Assembly: GCA_942492025.1 (NCBI GenBank)
Contig: CALODJ010000012.1
Coordinates: forward strand, 558,001 to 622,000
Direction of reading: 5' to 3'
Length of the DNA stretch: 64,000 nt
Source of the DNA: JABDQW01 sp942492025
GTDB lineage: Bacteria > Pseudomonadota > Gammaproteobacteria > SZUA-229
Shown here: positions 26,564-35,775 of the stretch, one piece after another
How the letters are laid out: each line of letters begins with the position of its first letter
Position numbering within the stretch: the stretch's first letter is position 1
Program-made: the position numbers and the translations under genes
Notes under the pieces: model-generated
Told to the model about the DNA's origin: nothing
The model's input: only the letters and a program-made list of their open reading frames with translations
The model's database searches: none

Positions 26564-27292
26564 CTAACTAAATTCAACCAGCTCGAATTCCATATCGGCA
26601 TTTGTGCGTAGATAGTTGCCGTGTTGGTACCAGTCGCCGAGGACGACTCTTTTCACCTTCTGACCATCAAGCTCGAATTCGTGAATTCCAGGCCTGTGGG
26701 TATGACCATGGATCAATACTTTAGTCTTAAATTCGCGCATGATATTTTCAACAGCGTGCTGGTTGACATCCATTATTTCGGCCGATTTATCGGATGTGGC
26801 TTTTTCGCTGGTGTCGCGTAGTGAGCGGGCAACCCGTTCGCGCAAGGAAAGTGGCAGTAACAGAAAAAGCCGTTGATAGAATCTGTTGCGTACTTTGGCC
26901 CTGAAGTTTTGATAGGCGATATCGTCTGTGCACAACAAATCACCGTGCATCAACAGCACCGGTTGATGGTTCATGTGTGCTATACAGGGATCGTCGATGA
27001 TTTCGAAGTAATGCCGACTGGCGAGCTTCTTGCCGACAAGAAAATCGCGATTACCGTGCATAAACCGGACCCGGGTGCCAGACTGGTGCAGATGATCGAG
27101 CGCGTTGAATACAGGTTGAAGGCCGGCTGCCTTGTCGTCATCACCAATCCAGTATTCGAGAAAATCGCCCAGGATGTAGAGCACATCGGCCTGAATTGCA
27201 ATATCGTCAACAAACTTCTGAAACAGCCGGATAATCTCCGGCCTCTCTGGTGCAAGATGCAAGTCTGATATGAACAGACTGTTGTCAGTCAT
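26564..27292 (-). CDS. lpxH: UDP-2,3-diacylglucosamine diphosphatase
   Basis: 242 residues of the metallophosphoesterase fold with the full ligand set: SDLHLAP, GDFLEYWIGDDD, HGNRDFL, HGDLLCTDD and HGHTHRPG. It splits UDP-2,3-diacylglucosamine to lipid X in lipid A synthesis, at the cytoplasmic face. It follows ppiB by three bases, an arrangement common in Gammaproteobacteria. Confidence 0.95.
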   Translation of the reverse strand: MTDNSLFISDLHLAPERPEIIRLFQKFVDDIAIQADVLYILGDFLEYWIGDDDKAAGLQPVFNALDHLHQSGTRVRFMHGNRDFLVGKKLASRHYFEIIDDPCIAHMNHQPVLLMHGDLLCTDDIAYQNFRAKVRNRFYQRLFLLLPLSLRERVARSLRDTSEKATSDKSAEIMDVNQHAVENIMREFKTKVLIHGHTHRPGIHEFELDGQKVKRVVLGDWYQHGNYLRTNADMEFELVEFS

Positions 27293-27295
27293 GCA

Positions 27296-27793
27296 TCAAA
27301 TTTCAGTGGCCGTTCTAATTTCGACGATATCTTCGGGCACATCGCTGTGACCGGATCGGTTGGTCGTGCTGACCTTGGCGATCTCATCAACCACATCCAT
27401 ACCGTCAGTCACCTTCCCAAATACACAGTAACCCCAGCCCTGTACATTTGGTGCAGTGTAGTTCAAAAAGTCATTGTTTTTATGGTTAATGAAAAATTGG
27501 GCCGTTGCCGAATCCGGGTCCTGCGTGCGGGCCATTGCGATAGTGCCGCGATCATTGGGCAGGCCATTGTCCGCTTCATTTTTAATCGGATCCTGGGTAC
27601 TTTTTTGCATCATCTGGTTATTGAAACCGCCCCCCTGTATCATGAAGTTCTTGATCACGCGATGGAAAATGGTGCCATCATAATAGCCTTCGCGCACATA
27701 GCTGAGGAAATTGCTTACGGTCTTCGGTGCTTTTTCTTCGTTGAGTTCGATGACAATGTCACCCATGGTGGTTTCGAGTTTGACAGTCGACAT
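27296..27793 (-). CDS. ppiB: Peptidyl-prolyl cis-trans isomerase B (cyclophilin)
   Basis: 165 residues from the ATG at 27793, the usual size for cytosolic PpiB. Cyclophilin signature FHRVIKNFMIQGGGF and MARTQDPDSATAQFFIN are present. It speeds proline isomerisation in folding proteins. The earlier ATG at 27856 adds residues with no family match. It is first in a ppiB-lpxH transcript. Confidence 0.95.
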   Translation of the reverse strand: MSTVKLETTMGDIVIELNEEKAPKTVSNFLSYVREGYYDGTIFHRVIKNFMIQGGGFNNQMMQKSTQDPIKNEADNGLPNDRGTIAMARTQDPDSATAQFFINHKNNDFLNYTAPNVQGWGYCVFGKVTDGMDVVDEIAKVSTTNRSGHSDVPEDIVEIRTATEI

Positions 27794-27950
27794 AATAATG
27801 GCCTTGTTTAGTTGGTCGATGTTTAAAAACGGATTATGAACGCGCAGTTTGCCCAAAGCGACGCAGCTTGGTCAACCTGAATCTATTTCAGTAATGATAT
27901 TGTGTTGAACAGGGTGTTAACCGCGGAGGCGCGGAGAAATTTTTATGGTC

Positions 27951-28002
27951 TGTAGGAGCGGCTTGAGCCGCGATCCGCTGCAAATCGCGACTAAAGTCGC
28001 TC
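27951..28002. repeat. REP-like sequence (TAGGAGCGGC type)
   Basis: TGTAGGAGCGGCTTGAGCCG forms a short hairpin, followed by an inverse-like ATCGCGACTAAAGTCGCTCA. This resembles the REP elements common in Pseudomonas and relatives (from memory). At 27916-27940 an arm GTTAACCGCGGAGGCGCGGA looks like a variant family B end. The gap 27794-28379 holds these and the nested element below, with no gene. Confidence 0.6.
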
Positions 28003-28038
28003 ACAAAAACCTTAATAATTCTCTTTTTCTCCGCTCCT

Positions 28039-28353
28039 TTAGCCCGTATTTCTCACCAGGCGGCGTGGAATACTGGTAAGGCATTGGTTATTTGGAGTGA
28101 AGCTCGGATGATTAGAAATACAGTGTGTTATTCAAGCATGCCTATCACGCTTCAGGCGGGTCTTGGTTTGCATGAGATCGTAGGGTGCGCCGTGCGCACC
28201 GTGAATCTTCAGTGTGCTGGGCTGTTTCGGTGCGCACGGCGCACCCTACGGTCGCTTCACCCAAGCTATTGCTACGCTTTTCGCTCCAGAGCGGCGCTTA
28301 CGAATACGAATCCTGCGCCTGTTCCCGTGATCCTGGTGAGAAATGCGGGTTAG
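28039..28353. mobile_element. Family A2 MITE-like element with nested palindrome
   Basis: Left end TTAG plus CCCGTATTTCTCACCAG (28039-28059) and right end CTGGTGAGAAATGCGGG plus TTAG (ends 28353) are inverted repeats inside a perfect TTAG direct repeat. The interior matches the element at 53019-53266, which is about 67 bases shorter because here palindrome P (28180-28250) has been added. No transposase. It ends 26 bases from the tRNA-Arg 3' end. Confidence 0.8.
28180..28250. repeat. Palindromic repeat P, copy 4 (nested)
   Basis: Arms GTAGGGTGCGCCGTGCGCAC and the inverse ending GCGCACCCTAC flank a 30-base spacer. The sister element at 53019-53266 lacks this segment at the matching place, so it looks like an insertion. 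Confidence 0.85.
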
Positions 28354-28379
28354 GACATACATTAATTTCTGCCGGAAAA

Positions 28380-28456
28380 TGGCGCCCCGGAGACGATTTG
28401 AACGTCCGACCTGCCGCTTAGGAGGCGGCTGCTCTATCCTGCTGAGCTACCGGGGC
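28380..28456 (-). tRNA. tRNA-Arg (anticodon CCT)
   Basis: The minus strand gives a 77-base cloverleaf: acceptor GCCCCGG/CCGGGGC, D arm GCTC...GAGC, anticodon stem GCCGC/GCGGC with loop CTCCTAA (anticodon CCT), T arm GGACG-TTCAAAT-CGTCT, and an encoded CCA end. It reads AGG codons. A good promoter stands upstream at 28482-28510. Confidence 0.96.
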
Positions 28457-28481
28457 AGTATCTTTAATCATGAACCCGGCT

Positions 28482-28510
28482 ATTATACCAGCCAAGGTTA
28501 GTTACGTCAG
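28482..28510 (-). promoter_or_regulatory. Sigma-70 promoter of tRNA-Arg
   Basis: On the minus strand CTGACG (28510-28505) and a perfect TATAAT (28487-28482) are 17 bases apart, with the tRNA beginning 26 bases further on. The spacing and position fit a strong stable-RNA promoter. Confidence 0.7.
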
Positions 28511-28559
28511 AACTGTTGAATGTAGGTTCCTAATATCGGAATGAACCGCCATCATCCGG

Positions 28560-30305
28560 TTAACGCGGCAGCTTGCGGCGCTCGGTTTTATGCATATATC
28601 GGTGCAACAGACGCCAGACAAAGGATTCCGGCTCGTTCTTGAAGGTCATCACATAATTCAGACTGCTCATGACTCTCAGTGTCCAGTCCATGCTATTCTT
28701 GATTTCACGTGTGCCACAGAACAGTAGTCTGTCAGCATATTTGATATCCATATCCTCACTCGGCATCATCGTCTTCTCCACACCGCGGACATGTAGCAGG
28801 GGTACGCATTTGAGCTTCAGATAACGTGAGGCCGGGTCCTGGGTGATATGTCCAAGATTGATGAATCTGCCGAGTTCGAGTGCTTCTGCTACAGCAGGAG
28901 AAGAACTGTCGGTGATTTCTACCGTCCAGATATGCGGTTTGTGGCTGCCCACCACAGCGCTCAGTCGACTGATGGTGATATTCGCCCACTCTTCATCGAA
29001 ATTATTGGCCAGTTGCAAATAGTCCACCAGTAGCGGGTTGAGAAAAACGGCCCGAATTTTTCTGGCGGTGATCTCTCTGGGACGCATGATCAGGTTGGCA
29101 CGCGTGGCAGTATACAGATCATAGTTATTGTAGATGTTCTGGCGGGCAACAACGAACAGATCCGGATTGATCGCACGGGCAGTCATGATGATCGACAGGT
29201 TATTCGAGTCATTATCGGATCCTGCGATGATGCCGGCAGATTTATCCACGCCAGCCTGCCTCAGTGTTTTCTCATCAATCCCGGTGCCAAGAATGAAATT
29301 CTTCTTGTAATCGACATGGTGATGTTCGAATTCATCACGGACGTCGACCGACGGATCAATCACCGTAACTTCGATATCATGTTCGATCAGCAGCTTGTAC
29401 AGCTCTTTGCCAAAGCGTCCGTAACCACACAATATCCAGTGGCCGTACCTGAAATAGACAGGATCACTCAATCGGGTGTTGGGAACACCGGTCAACCAGT
29501 CATAAATTAGATGCAGTGATGGGGAGTGCATCAGCATTTCAAACATGGTTGCAAAAGTTTCAAACGGATTGACCACGTGGTCTGTGCCGAATGAGAGCAT
29601 ATTCTCTTCATATTCTTTCAGTTCTGAACGGCAGACCACTTTGACGTTGGGATGAAGCAGTTTACTGGTAATGGCGATTTTAAGGTTTATATCATCCGTT
29701 GCAGTTAACGCGATGACCCCCTTGCAGTTGGCTCGCTTGATACCCGCAGACTCGAGCTGCACAGCATCTGAAGCATCACCTATGATGTTAGGCACATACT
29801 CTCGCATATCATACAGTCTGATTTCATTCAGATTGTCGGGATTGTTTTCAATGACAACGGCACGGTAGTGTTCTTCTGTCAGCGCGGTGACAACCTCGTA
29901 GCCGGTTTCGCCCAGTCCGCACACCAGGTAGAACGGTTCGTTGATACTATTTACTCTCTTTCTGAAACGTGAACTGGTCACTGCAGCTTTGAAATGAGGA
30001 TCCTGTATCAGTGTCAGTATCTTGCCGATGGCATACAGCCATGCAATGACCAGTATGTAAATCGAAAATACGACCCACAGTCGTTGGGCATCAGATAGCG
30101 GGTACGGGATTTCACCAAAGCCGATGGTGGTCGCTGTATAACTGACAAAATAGAAGGCATGAAAGATGCTCATGTGCCACGGATTGCCTTGATCATCAAC
30201 TCCGGGTATCAGGATCATCCCCAGAATCGCAATATTGTATACCGTGATAAGCATGATAAACGGTCTGCGCATGCGCCGAAGTATCATGGCGGTAACCAGG
30301 TTCAC
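28560..30305 (-). CDS. TrkA-domain (RCK) potassium channel protein
   Basis: 581 residues. Two membrane segments (about 16-34 and 77-100) flank a pore loop with selectivity filter TTIGFGE (59-65), a variant of TVGYG. Two tandem NAD-binding RCK/TrkA-N domains follow with CGLGETGYE (129-137) and CGYGRFGKE (293-301). Such channels let K+ pass and are gated by ligands bound to the RCK ring. Next gene upstream on the strand is a small membrane protein. Transport direction and regulation are not visible. Confidence 0.88.
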   Translation of the reverse strand: MNLVTAMILRRMRRPFIMLITVYNIAILGMILIPGVDDQGNPWHMSIFHAFYFVSYTATTIGFGEIPYPLSDAQRLWVVFSIYILVIAWLYAIGKILTLIQDPHFKAAVTSSRFRKRVNSINEPFYLVCGLGETGYEVVTALTEEHYRAVVIENNPDNLNEIRLYDMREYVPNIIGDASDAVQLESAGIKRANCKGVIALTATDDINLKIAITSKLLHPNVKVVCRSELKEYEENMLSFGTDHVVNPFETFATMFEMLMHSPSLHLIYDWLTGVPNTRLSDPVYFRYGHWILCGYGRFGKELYKLLIEHDIEVTVIDPSVDVRDEFEHHHVDYKKNFILGTGIDEKTLRQAGVDKSAGIIAGSDNDSNNLSIIMTARAINPDLFVVARQNIYNNYDLYTATRANLIMRPREITARKIRAVFLNPLLVDYLQLANNFDEEWANITISRLSAVVGSHKPHIWTVEITDSSSPAVAEALELGRFINLGHITQDPASRYLKLKCVPLLHVRGVEKTMMPSEDMDIKYADRLLFCGTREIKNSMDWTLRVMSSLNYVMTFKNEPESFVWRLLHRYMHKTERRKLPR

Positions 30306-30396
30306 GGGCTTAACTCCATGCCGAAGTCGGGTAATTAACGAGCTGTGATCGATCAGCCATCGGGCACCTTGAACACATAGACCGGGGTTGTCTCAA

Positions 30397-30780
30397 TCAA
30401 TGACGAAGCATCGCTGCCTCAATCATCAGCAGGATCACCGAGATAATGTTTGCCAGCATTGCGCCACCGCTGAGGGAAACAATGGTAGACATCACGGCGG
30501 GGGTAAGCCCTGTTTCCTGAATATGCACGGCAAAAGTCCAGACGATGGTGGCTGATATAAGCTGGACGACGGCGACCAGGCTCGTTGCCAGCAACATGGC
30601 GCCCAGTTGAGAGCGGTCACCGAATTTCATGATGGTTGCTATCAGGTTGACCACCAGTACGGCGTATAGCTCATAGACGTTGTGGTGTGCAGGATTGTCA
30701 ACTTCCCCGACGAAGAAGCCGAAGTTCAGAGTCAAAGCCAGGATCATGAAGAAACTGAAAACCACTTTTTCAAGGTTCAT
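30397..30780 (-). CDS. Small integral membrane protein (DUF6394-like)
   Basis: 127 residues with four likely membrane helices (VVFSFFMILALTLNFGFFV, LYAVLVVNLIATIM, AMLLATSLVAVVQLISATIV and the C-terminal ANIISVILLMIEAA). It resembles DUF6394 proteins that lie beside RCK potassium channels (from memory). It is 92 bases upstream of the channel gene on the same strand, so it may be an accessory subunit. Function unproven. Confidence 0.7.
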   Translation of the reverse strand: MNLEKVVFSFFMILALTLNFGFFVGEVDNPAHHNVYELYAVLVVNLIATIMKFGDRSQLGAMLLATSLVAVVQLISATIVWTFAVHIQETGLTPAVMSTIVSLSGGAMLANIISVILLMIEAAMLRH

Positions 30781-30883
30781 AGATCACCTTTTTTATTATT
30801 TGCCCAAATTGTAGCTCATTTGACCCGTTCACGTCCTGATTCGACAACAGGATACAGAGAACACGCAAAATAGCGTGATTATT

Positions 30884-31066
30884 TTAACCACAGAGGCGCA
30901 GAGAAAACGATCACCTTGTACTGCGTATTTATCTGCATTCAGTCAGTATATGTAGGGTGCGCCGTGCGCACCGATACAATTAAACGAATTTCAGATATTG
31001 AACATGTATAAGCTGCACACGGCGCACCCCAACGTAAAACTTATCTCTGCGCCTCTGCGGTAAATA
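30884..31066. mobile_element. Family B-like element with nested palindrome P
   Basis: TTAACCACAGAGGCGCAGAG at the left and the inverse CTCTGCGCCTCTGCGGTAAA at the right enclose palindrome P copy 5 (30952-31033). The gap 30781-31096 holds nothing else. It lies past the dapE stop and upstream of the small membrane protein gene. Confidence 0.7.
30952..31033. repeat. Palindromic repeat P, copy 5 (nested in family B)
   Basis: Left arm GTAGGGTGCGCCGTGCGCAC; right arm is worn (GCACACGGCGCACCCC). Spacer about 42 bases. It sits inside a family B-like element, so P and B can be combined. Confidence 0.7.
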
Positions 31067-31096
31067 GAAGTTGATACCAGGCTGGGAGAGAGTGAA

Positions 31097-32233
31097 TCAT
31101 GTCTGGCGCACGAGCAACTGCACCAGTATCTCGTGATAGATCTTGGTAAGCTGCTCAAGCTCGTTTATATCAATATGTTCGTTGATTTTGTGAATACTGG
31201 CGTTCACCGGGCCCAGTTCCAGTACCTGCGCACCGGTTGGTGCAATAAATCGGCCATCTGAAGTGCCACCGCTGGTCGACAGCTCGGTCTCGAACTGACG
31301 GACGTTTTTGATCGCAGCTTTGGTGGCGTCAATCAGTCTGCCTGCTGCGGTGAGGAATGGATTGCCTGATAGCGCCCAAACCAGTTCATACGCGAGATCA
31401 TGTGAATTCAGTATTTGTTCGATACGACGACGAATCTTTTCCTGGGTGATTTCAGTCGAGAAACGCAGGTTGAATAACACCTCAAGCGTGGCCGGAATGA
31501 CGTTGTTTGCGCCGGTGCCTGCATTGATGTTGGAAATCTGAAAGCTTGTGGGTGGGAAAAAGTCATTACCCTGGTCCCATTGTTCGTTGACCAGCTCATG
31601 CAGAGCGGGGGCGAAACGATGTATCGGATTATCAGCCAGTTGGGGGTAGGCAATGTGGCCCTGCGTTCCAATGATCGTCAGGGTGCCGGATAGAGAGCCG
31701 CGGCGGCCATTCTTTACAATGTCACCAACGGTATTCGTGCTGCTGGGCTCACCCACCAGGCACCAGTCAATGTGTTCATCGCGCTGTTGCAGCAAATCCA
31801 CAACTTTTACTGTGCCGTCTGTTGCAGGACCTTCCTCATCACTGGTGATAAGAAATCCGATGGAACCCTGATGTTGGGGATATCTGTCGATGAAGGACTC
31901 ACACGCGCAGATCATTGCAGCGATGCTGCTTTTCATATCGGTCGCGCCACGACCATACAGCGTGTTATCGATTATGCTAGGTGTAAACGGGTCACACAGC
32001 CACTGATCAACCGGTCCCGGTGGCACGACATCGGTATGTCCGGCAAATACGAATAAGGGCGGATTCGTGCCACGTCGTGCCCATAAATTATCCACCGCAT
32101 TGAAGCGGTGATGTTCAGTGCTGAAACCCAAAGGCTGGAGGCGCTCGGCGAGTATTTTCTGACAGCCCTGATCATCGGGTGTGACTGATGCTCTGGCGAT
32201 CAGCTGTTGGGCAAGTTCAAGTGTCGCTGCCAT
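31097..32233 (-). CDS. dapE: Succinyl-diaminopimelate desuccinylase
   Basis: 378 residues of the M20 metallohydrolase family. Zinc ligands lie in FAGHTDVVPPG, YGRGATDMKSS and TSDEEGPATDG; the dimer region has NINAGTGANNVIP and the late STSGGTSDGRFI. It frees succinate from N-succinyl-diaminopimelate to give LL-DAP for lysine and peptidoglycan. glnD ends immediately before (coordinates adjoin), so map-glnD-dapE is likely one transcript; dapC and dapD, usual members, are absent here. Confidence 0.96.
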   Translation of the reverse strand: MAATLELAQQLIARASVTPDDQGCQKILAERLQPLGFSTEHHRFNAVDNLWARRGTNPPLFVFAGHTDVVPPGPVDQWLCDPFTPSIIDNTLYGRGATDMKSSIAAMICACESFIDRYPQHQGSIGFLITSDEEGPATDGTVKVVDLLQQRDEHIDWCLVGEPSSTNTVGDIVKNGRRGSLSGTLTIIGTQGHIAYPQLADNPIHRFAPALHELVNEQWDQGNDFFPPTSFQISNINAGTGANNVIPATLEVLFNLRFSTEITQEKIRRRIEQILNSHDLAYELVWALSGNPFLTAAGRLIDATKAAIKNVRQFETELSTSGGTSDGRFIAPTGAQVLELGPVNASIHKINEHIDINELEQLTKIYHEILVQLLVRQT

Positions 32234-34921
32234 TTAAAGGCGTTCCAGTAACGCCCGTTTCAGTTGCTGCTTTGTATCTTTACTCAAGCGCTTGAGCGTA
32301 TCGGCTTGAGTGATATCGAAATAATCATTTGCGGTTTCACCGGCAGTGGAGATTTTGGCGTTGTGAATACTGATATTGCATTCAATAAATGTTCTCGCGA
32401 TGATCGAAAGCAGGCCACGCCGGTCCGTGGTTTCAATGTGCATTCGGGTGATACCATTGTCTTCGATGCTTGCGAAGCTGATCTTCGTTTCGACTTCGAA
32501 ATGTTTTTGCGCTCGCGGTACAGCCAGTGTGGCCAGATCACTGAGTTCGGTGTCTGCGAGTTTATCCATGACCAGTGGGACCACCTCCTTGGCGTAGTCA
32601 TTCATGTGCTCGAGCAGGTCATCAGAAAAAATAATCTCGTATGTCTCCAGCAGGCAGCCTTTCATGCCTCTCATGATGAACGCATCGGCAACGCTCAGAT
32701 TGAGCTGGCCAAGCACACTGACTATTCGGGCAAACATGTGGGAAACCGATCGACTGAACACGAACAGTTCCATACTTCCAGTGCGTGCGTCGGTTCTTGT
32801 TTTCACTAACGGCACGTTTTTGTTGGCGTGTTTTTTTATTTCCTTGGTGTGCCAGACAATTTCTGCAGGTGTGTGTCTGAGAAAATATTCGTCGGTGAAA
32901 TTGTCCCAGATGGCATCGATTTCAAGAATGCCGAAGCCTTCCTTGGACAGATTTCTGAAAGCGTACGTACGGTTGTGTTCGATTTCGCTCTGTCTGGTGG
33001 CTTGAAAACCAAAGCCCTGTTGCAGTAGATTTGCAGCTCTGTTGTACAGCTCGATCAGGAGCTTGTCTTTCCAGCTGCTCCAGTGTTTTGGATTGGTTGC
33101 GCGTATATCGCACATTGTCAGCAGGTAGAGATAATCCAGTTTCCTCATGGTATTCACTTTTTCGGTGAATTCAGCGATGATCTCCGGGTCACTGATATCC
33201 TTTCGTTGTGCAGTGATTGACATAAAGAGGTGGTTGCGCACCAGCCAGCTCACAAGCCTGGCGTCCTTCTGACTCAAGCCGTGGCTTAAACAGAATTCAA
33301 GTGCGTCTTCTGCGCCCAGTTCAGAGTGATCACCGTCGCGGCCTTTTGCGATATCGTGAAACAGGCCAGCCAGGTAGAGTAGTTCAGGTTTTTTAATGTG
33401 GTGGGAAATGCCGCTCGCCAATGGAAACTCATGACAGAATTCGGGTACAAATAACCGGCGCAGGTTGCGCACTACGAAAAGCGTGTGCTGGTCTACGGTG
33501 TAGGCATGAAACAGGTCATATTGCATTCGACCGACAATGCGGGCAAAGGCTGGAATGTAGGCCGCAAGTAGGCCATATCGGTTCATGCGTCTGAATTCAT
33601 GGGTGATGCCGCGGCTTTGGCGGATAATTTGAATGAACAGACGCTTGGCTTCATCCGACTCGCGGAATTTTTCATCGATCAGATGTCTGTTCTTTCTTAT
33701 CAAGCGGATGGTTTCCGCGCGTACCCCCTGGATTTCAGGGTGTTGCTCATTGATCAGAAACAGCTCCAGCAAAGTGGAGGGTTTGTTGCTGAAGACATTC
33801 TCATGCGTGACTTCGATATAACCGTGTATCGTCTGGAATGACTCATTGATAACAACGGTTTCGCCGGGCTTGTCTTTATACAAAATGGCTTCACGAAACA
33901 GTTGCAGCAGCATCTCGTTCAGGCGTTCGAGCTCCATCACAGTGCGGTAGTACTGTTGCATGAATTGCTCGATAGCTCTGTTGCTCCGCTTTTCACCGTT
34001 ATCCTCGAAACCGAATTCCAGAGCGAGCTGATGCTGATAATCAAACAACAGCCGGTCTTCACGGCGTCCTGTCAGGTAGTGCAGGCTGCAGCGAATTTGC
34101 CAGAGCAAGTGCTGGCCTTTGAGCAATGTTTTCAGCTCTTCCTTGCGCAAGAATTCATGATCAACCAGATCATGCAGGCTTGACGCGCCGAAGTGGCGTT
34201 TTGCCACCCAGCCGATCATCTGGATATCTCTGAGTCCGCCGTGGCCTTCCTTGATATTTGGCTCGAGGTTGTAGGCTGTGTCGTTGTATTTGCCGTTACG
34301 CTGGACCTGCTCCTGCAGTTTCGCCTGGAAAAAAGACTGGTCATCCCACATATTGTCCGGCCCGGTCAATATATCCATTTTCTCGAACAACGACCTGTCA
34401 CCGCATAACAGGCGCGATTCCATGATATTGGTCGCAATGGTAATATCATTCGCTGCTTCATCGACGCATTCTTCCAGGGTGCGTACGCTGTGACCGATTT
34501 CCAGGCCGCCATCCCAGAGCAACATGATGAATTTTTCGATCGCATCCTGTGTCTGCGCGTCTTCTTCATTCTCCAGCAGCAGCATCAGGTCGATGTCAGA
34601 TGCCGGGTGAAGCTCGCCACGTCCATAACCGCCGACAGCGATGAGTGCAACAGGTTGTTCTACCTCGGAAAAAAAAAGCGGGTATAGCGTTGTCAGCAGA
34701 CGGTCCATCAGTGAAGCGCGGCCGAACACGATATCTTCGACCGGTGCACCGTTCAGATAAAGCTTCTTCAATCCTTGATTGATGCGGGATACTTCATCCT
34801 TGAGCACTGACATGGTATCACCGGCACCTGCCTGTATGCTATCAATCAGCTTATTTTCGTCAAACAGGCTGCTAACGTCGTTAAAAATGGTTTTATTTAT
34901 TGCATGCATATCAGATTTCAT
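32234..34921 (-). CDS. glnD: PII uridylyltransferase / uridylyl-removing enzyme
   Basis: About 895 residues (E. coli 890). The nucleotidyltransferase site is GGYGRGELHPASDIDLMLL, the HD hydrolase site includes LFHDIAKGRDGDHSELG, and two ACT domains end the protein (TDARTGSMELFVFSRSV; ETTDRRGLLSIIARTF). It senses glutamine and adds or removes UMP on PII proteins to set nitrogen regulation. Start uncertain: ATG at 34921 (overlapping map by 11 bases) or 34909; ATGs at 34948 and 34966 are deeper in map. Confidence 0.95.
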   Translation of the reverse strand: MKSDMHAINKTIFNDVSSLFDENKLIDSIQAGAGDTMSVLKDEVSRINQGLKKLYLNGAPVEDIVFGRASLMDRLLTTLYPLFFSEVEQPVALIAVGGYGRGELHPASDIDLMLLLENEEDAQTQDAIEKFIMLLWDGGLEIGHSVRTLEECVDEAANDITIATNIMESRLLCGDRSLFEKMDILTGPDNMWDDQSFFQAKLQEQVQRNGKYNDTAYNLEPNIKEGHGGLRDIQMIGWVAKRHFGASSLHDLVDHEFLRKEELKTLLKGQHLLWQIRCSLHYLTGRREDRLLFDYQHQLALEFGFEDNGEKRSNRAIEQFMQQYYRTVMELERLNEMLLQLFREAILYKDKPGETVVINESFQTIHGYIEVTHENVFSNKPSTLLELFLINEQHPEIQGVRAETIRLIRKNRHLIDEKFRESDEAKRLFIQIIRQSRGITHEFRRMNRYGLLAAYIPAFARIVGRMQYDLFHAYTVDQHTLFVVRNLRRLFVPEFCHEFPLASGISHHIKKPELLYLAGLFHDIAKGRDGDHSELGAEDALEFCLSHGLSQKDARLVSWLVRNHLFMSITAQRKDISDPEIIAEFTEKVNTMRKLDYLYLLTMCDIRATNPKHWSSWKDKLLIELYNRAANLLQQGFGFQATRQSEIEHNRTYAFRNLSKEGFGILEIDAIWDNFTDEYFLRHTPAEIVWHTKEIKKHANKNVPLVKTRTDARTGSMELFVFSRSVSHMFARIVSVLGQLNLSVADAFIMRGMKGCLLETYEIIFSDDLLEHMNDYAKEVVPLVMDKLADTELSDLATLAVPRAQKHFEVETKISFASIEDNGITRMHIETTDRRGLLSIIARTFIECNISIHNAKISTAGETANDYFDITQADTLKRLSKDTKQQLKRALLERL

Positions 34922-35678
34922 CACCGGGGCATTGTGTAAGTACTTCATAACCGTTATCCGTAACAAGGATCGTGTGTTCCCATTGTGCGGACGGACTGTG
35001 GTCTTTGGTCACAACCGTCCAGTTATCATTGAGCAGTTTGACGTGGCGTCTGCCAGCGTTGATCATAGGCTCAATGGTAAAAGTCATGCCGGCTTCCAGC
35101 TTCAGGCCATTACCGGGCTTGCCATAGTGGAGCACCTGCGGTTCCTCGTGGAAGCCACGGCCGATGCCATGGCCGCAATATTCGCGGACAACTGAACAAT
35201 GCTGTGACTCTGCGTGTTGCTGTATAGCATAGCCTATATCGCCGAGATGAGTGCCTGGTTTTACCTGTTCGATGCCAGTCACCATACACTCGTGGGCAAT
35301 TCGGCAGACACGGGCTGCCATGATGCTGGGATTCCCGATCATGAACATTTTGCTGGTGTCACCATGAAACTCATCCTTGATCACGGTGATATCAATATTG
35401 AGGATATCCCCGTTTTTTAACACTTTGTCGCCTGGAATGCCATGGCAGACCTGATGGTTCACGGAGGTACAGATCGATTTCGGAAATCCATGATAGTTTA
35501 ATGGCGCCGGAATCGCTTTTTGAGTGTGCACGATGTAATCATGGCATATTTTGTCCAGCTCTCCGGTGCTAATGCCTGCTTCAACATAGGGGCGAATCAT
35601 TTGCAGCACCTCGCCGGCGAGGCGGCCTGCTATGCGCATTTTTTCAATTTCTTCTGTTGTTTTTATATTGACTGGCAT
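34911..35678 (-). CDS. map: Methionine aminopeptidase (type I)
   Basis: 255 residues, standard size. Metal ligands lie in VIKDEFHGDTSKMF and EYCGHGIGRGFHEEP, with TFTIEPMINAG and the closing WEHTILVT. It removes the start methionine from new proteins. It is divergent from rpsB, as in E. coli and many others, and heads the map-glnD-dapE transcript. Confidence 0.97.
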   Translation of the reverse strand: MPVNIKTTEEIEKMRIAGRLAGEVLQMIRPYVEAGISTGELDKICHDYIVHTQKAIPAPLNYHGFPKSICTSVNHQVCHGIPGDKVLKNGDILNIDITVIKDEFHGDTSKMFMIGNPSIMAARVCRIAHECMVTGIEQVKPGTHLGDIGYAIQQHAESQHCSVVREYCGHGIGRGFHEEPQVLHYGKPGNGLKLEAGMTFTIEPMINAGRRHVKLLNDNWTVVTKDHSPSAQWEHTILVTDNGYEVLTQCPGDEI

Positions 35679-35746
35679 CGTTCAAATATCCTTGTAAATC
35701 AATGTATAGCATTATATATTTCGATATGATCTAATGTAAATTTTCG

Positions 35747-35775
35747 TTGTTTCCTGGCGCCCATTATGGTATAAA
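35747..35775 (+). promoter_or_regulatory. Sigma-70 promoter for rpsB-tsf
   Basis: TTGTTT (35747-35752) and TATAAA (35770-35775) are 17 bases apart, in the divergent gap between map and rpsB. The expected RNA would begin near 35782 and leave a leader of about 170 bases. Confidence 0.55.

Noticed and set aside
28084..28353. Similar short open frames in both A2 elements (28084-28353 and 53087-53275)
   Set aside because: They share residues because the DNA is repeated; they have no Shine-Dalgarno and the frame is disrupted by the palindrome in one copy.
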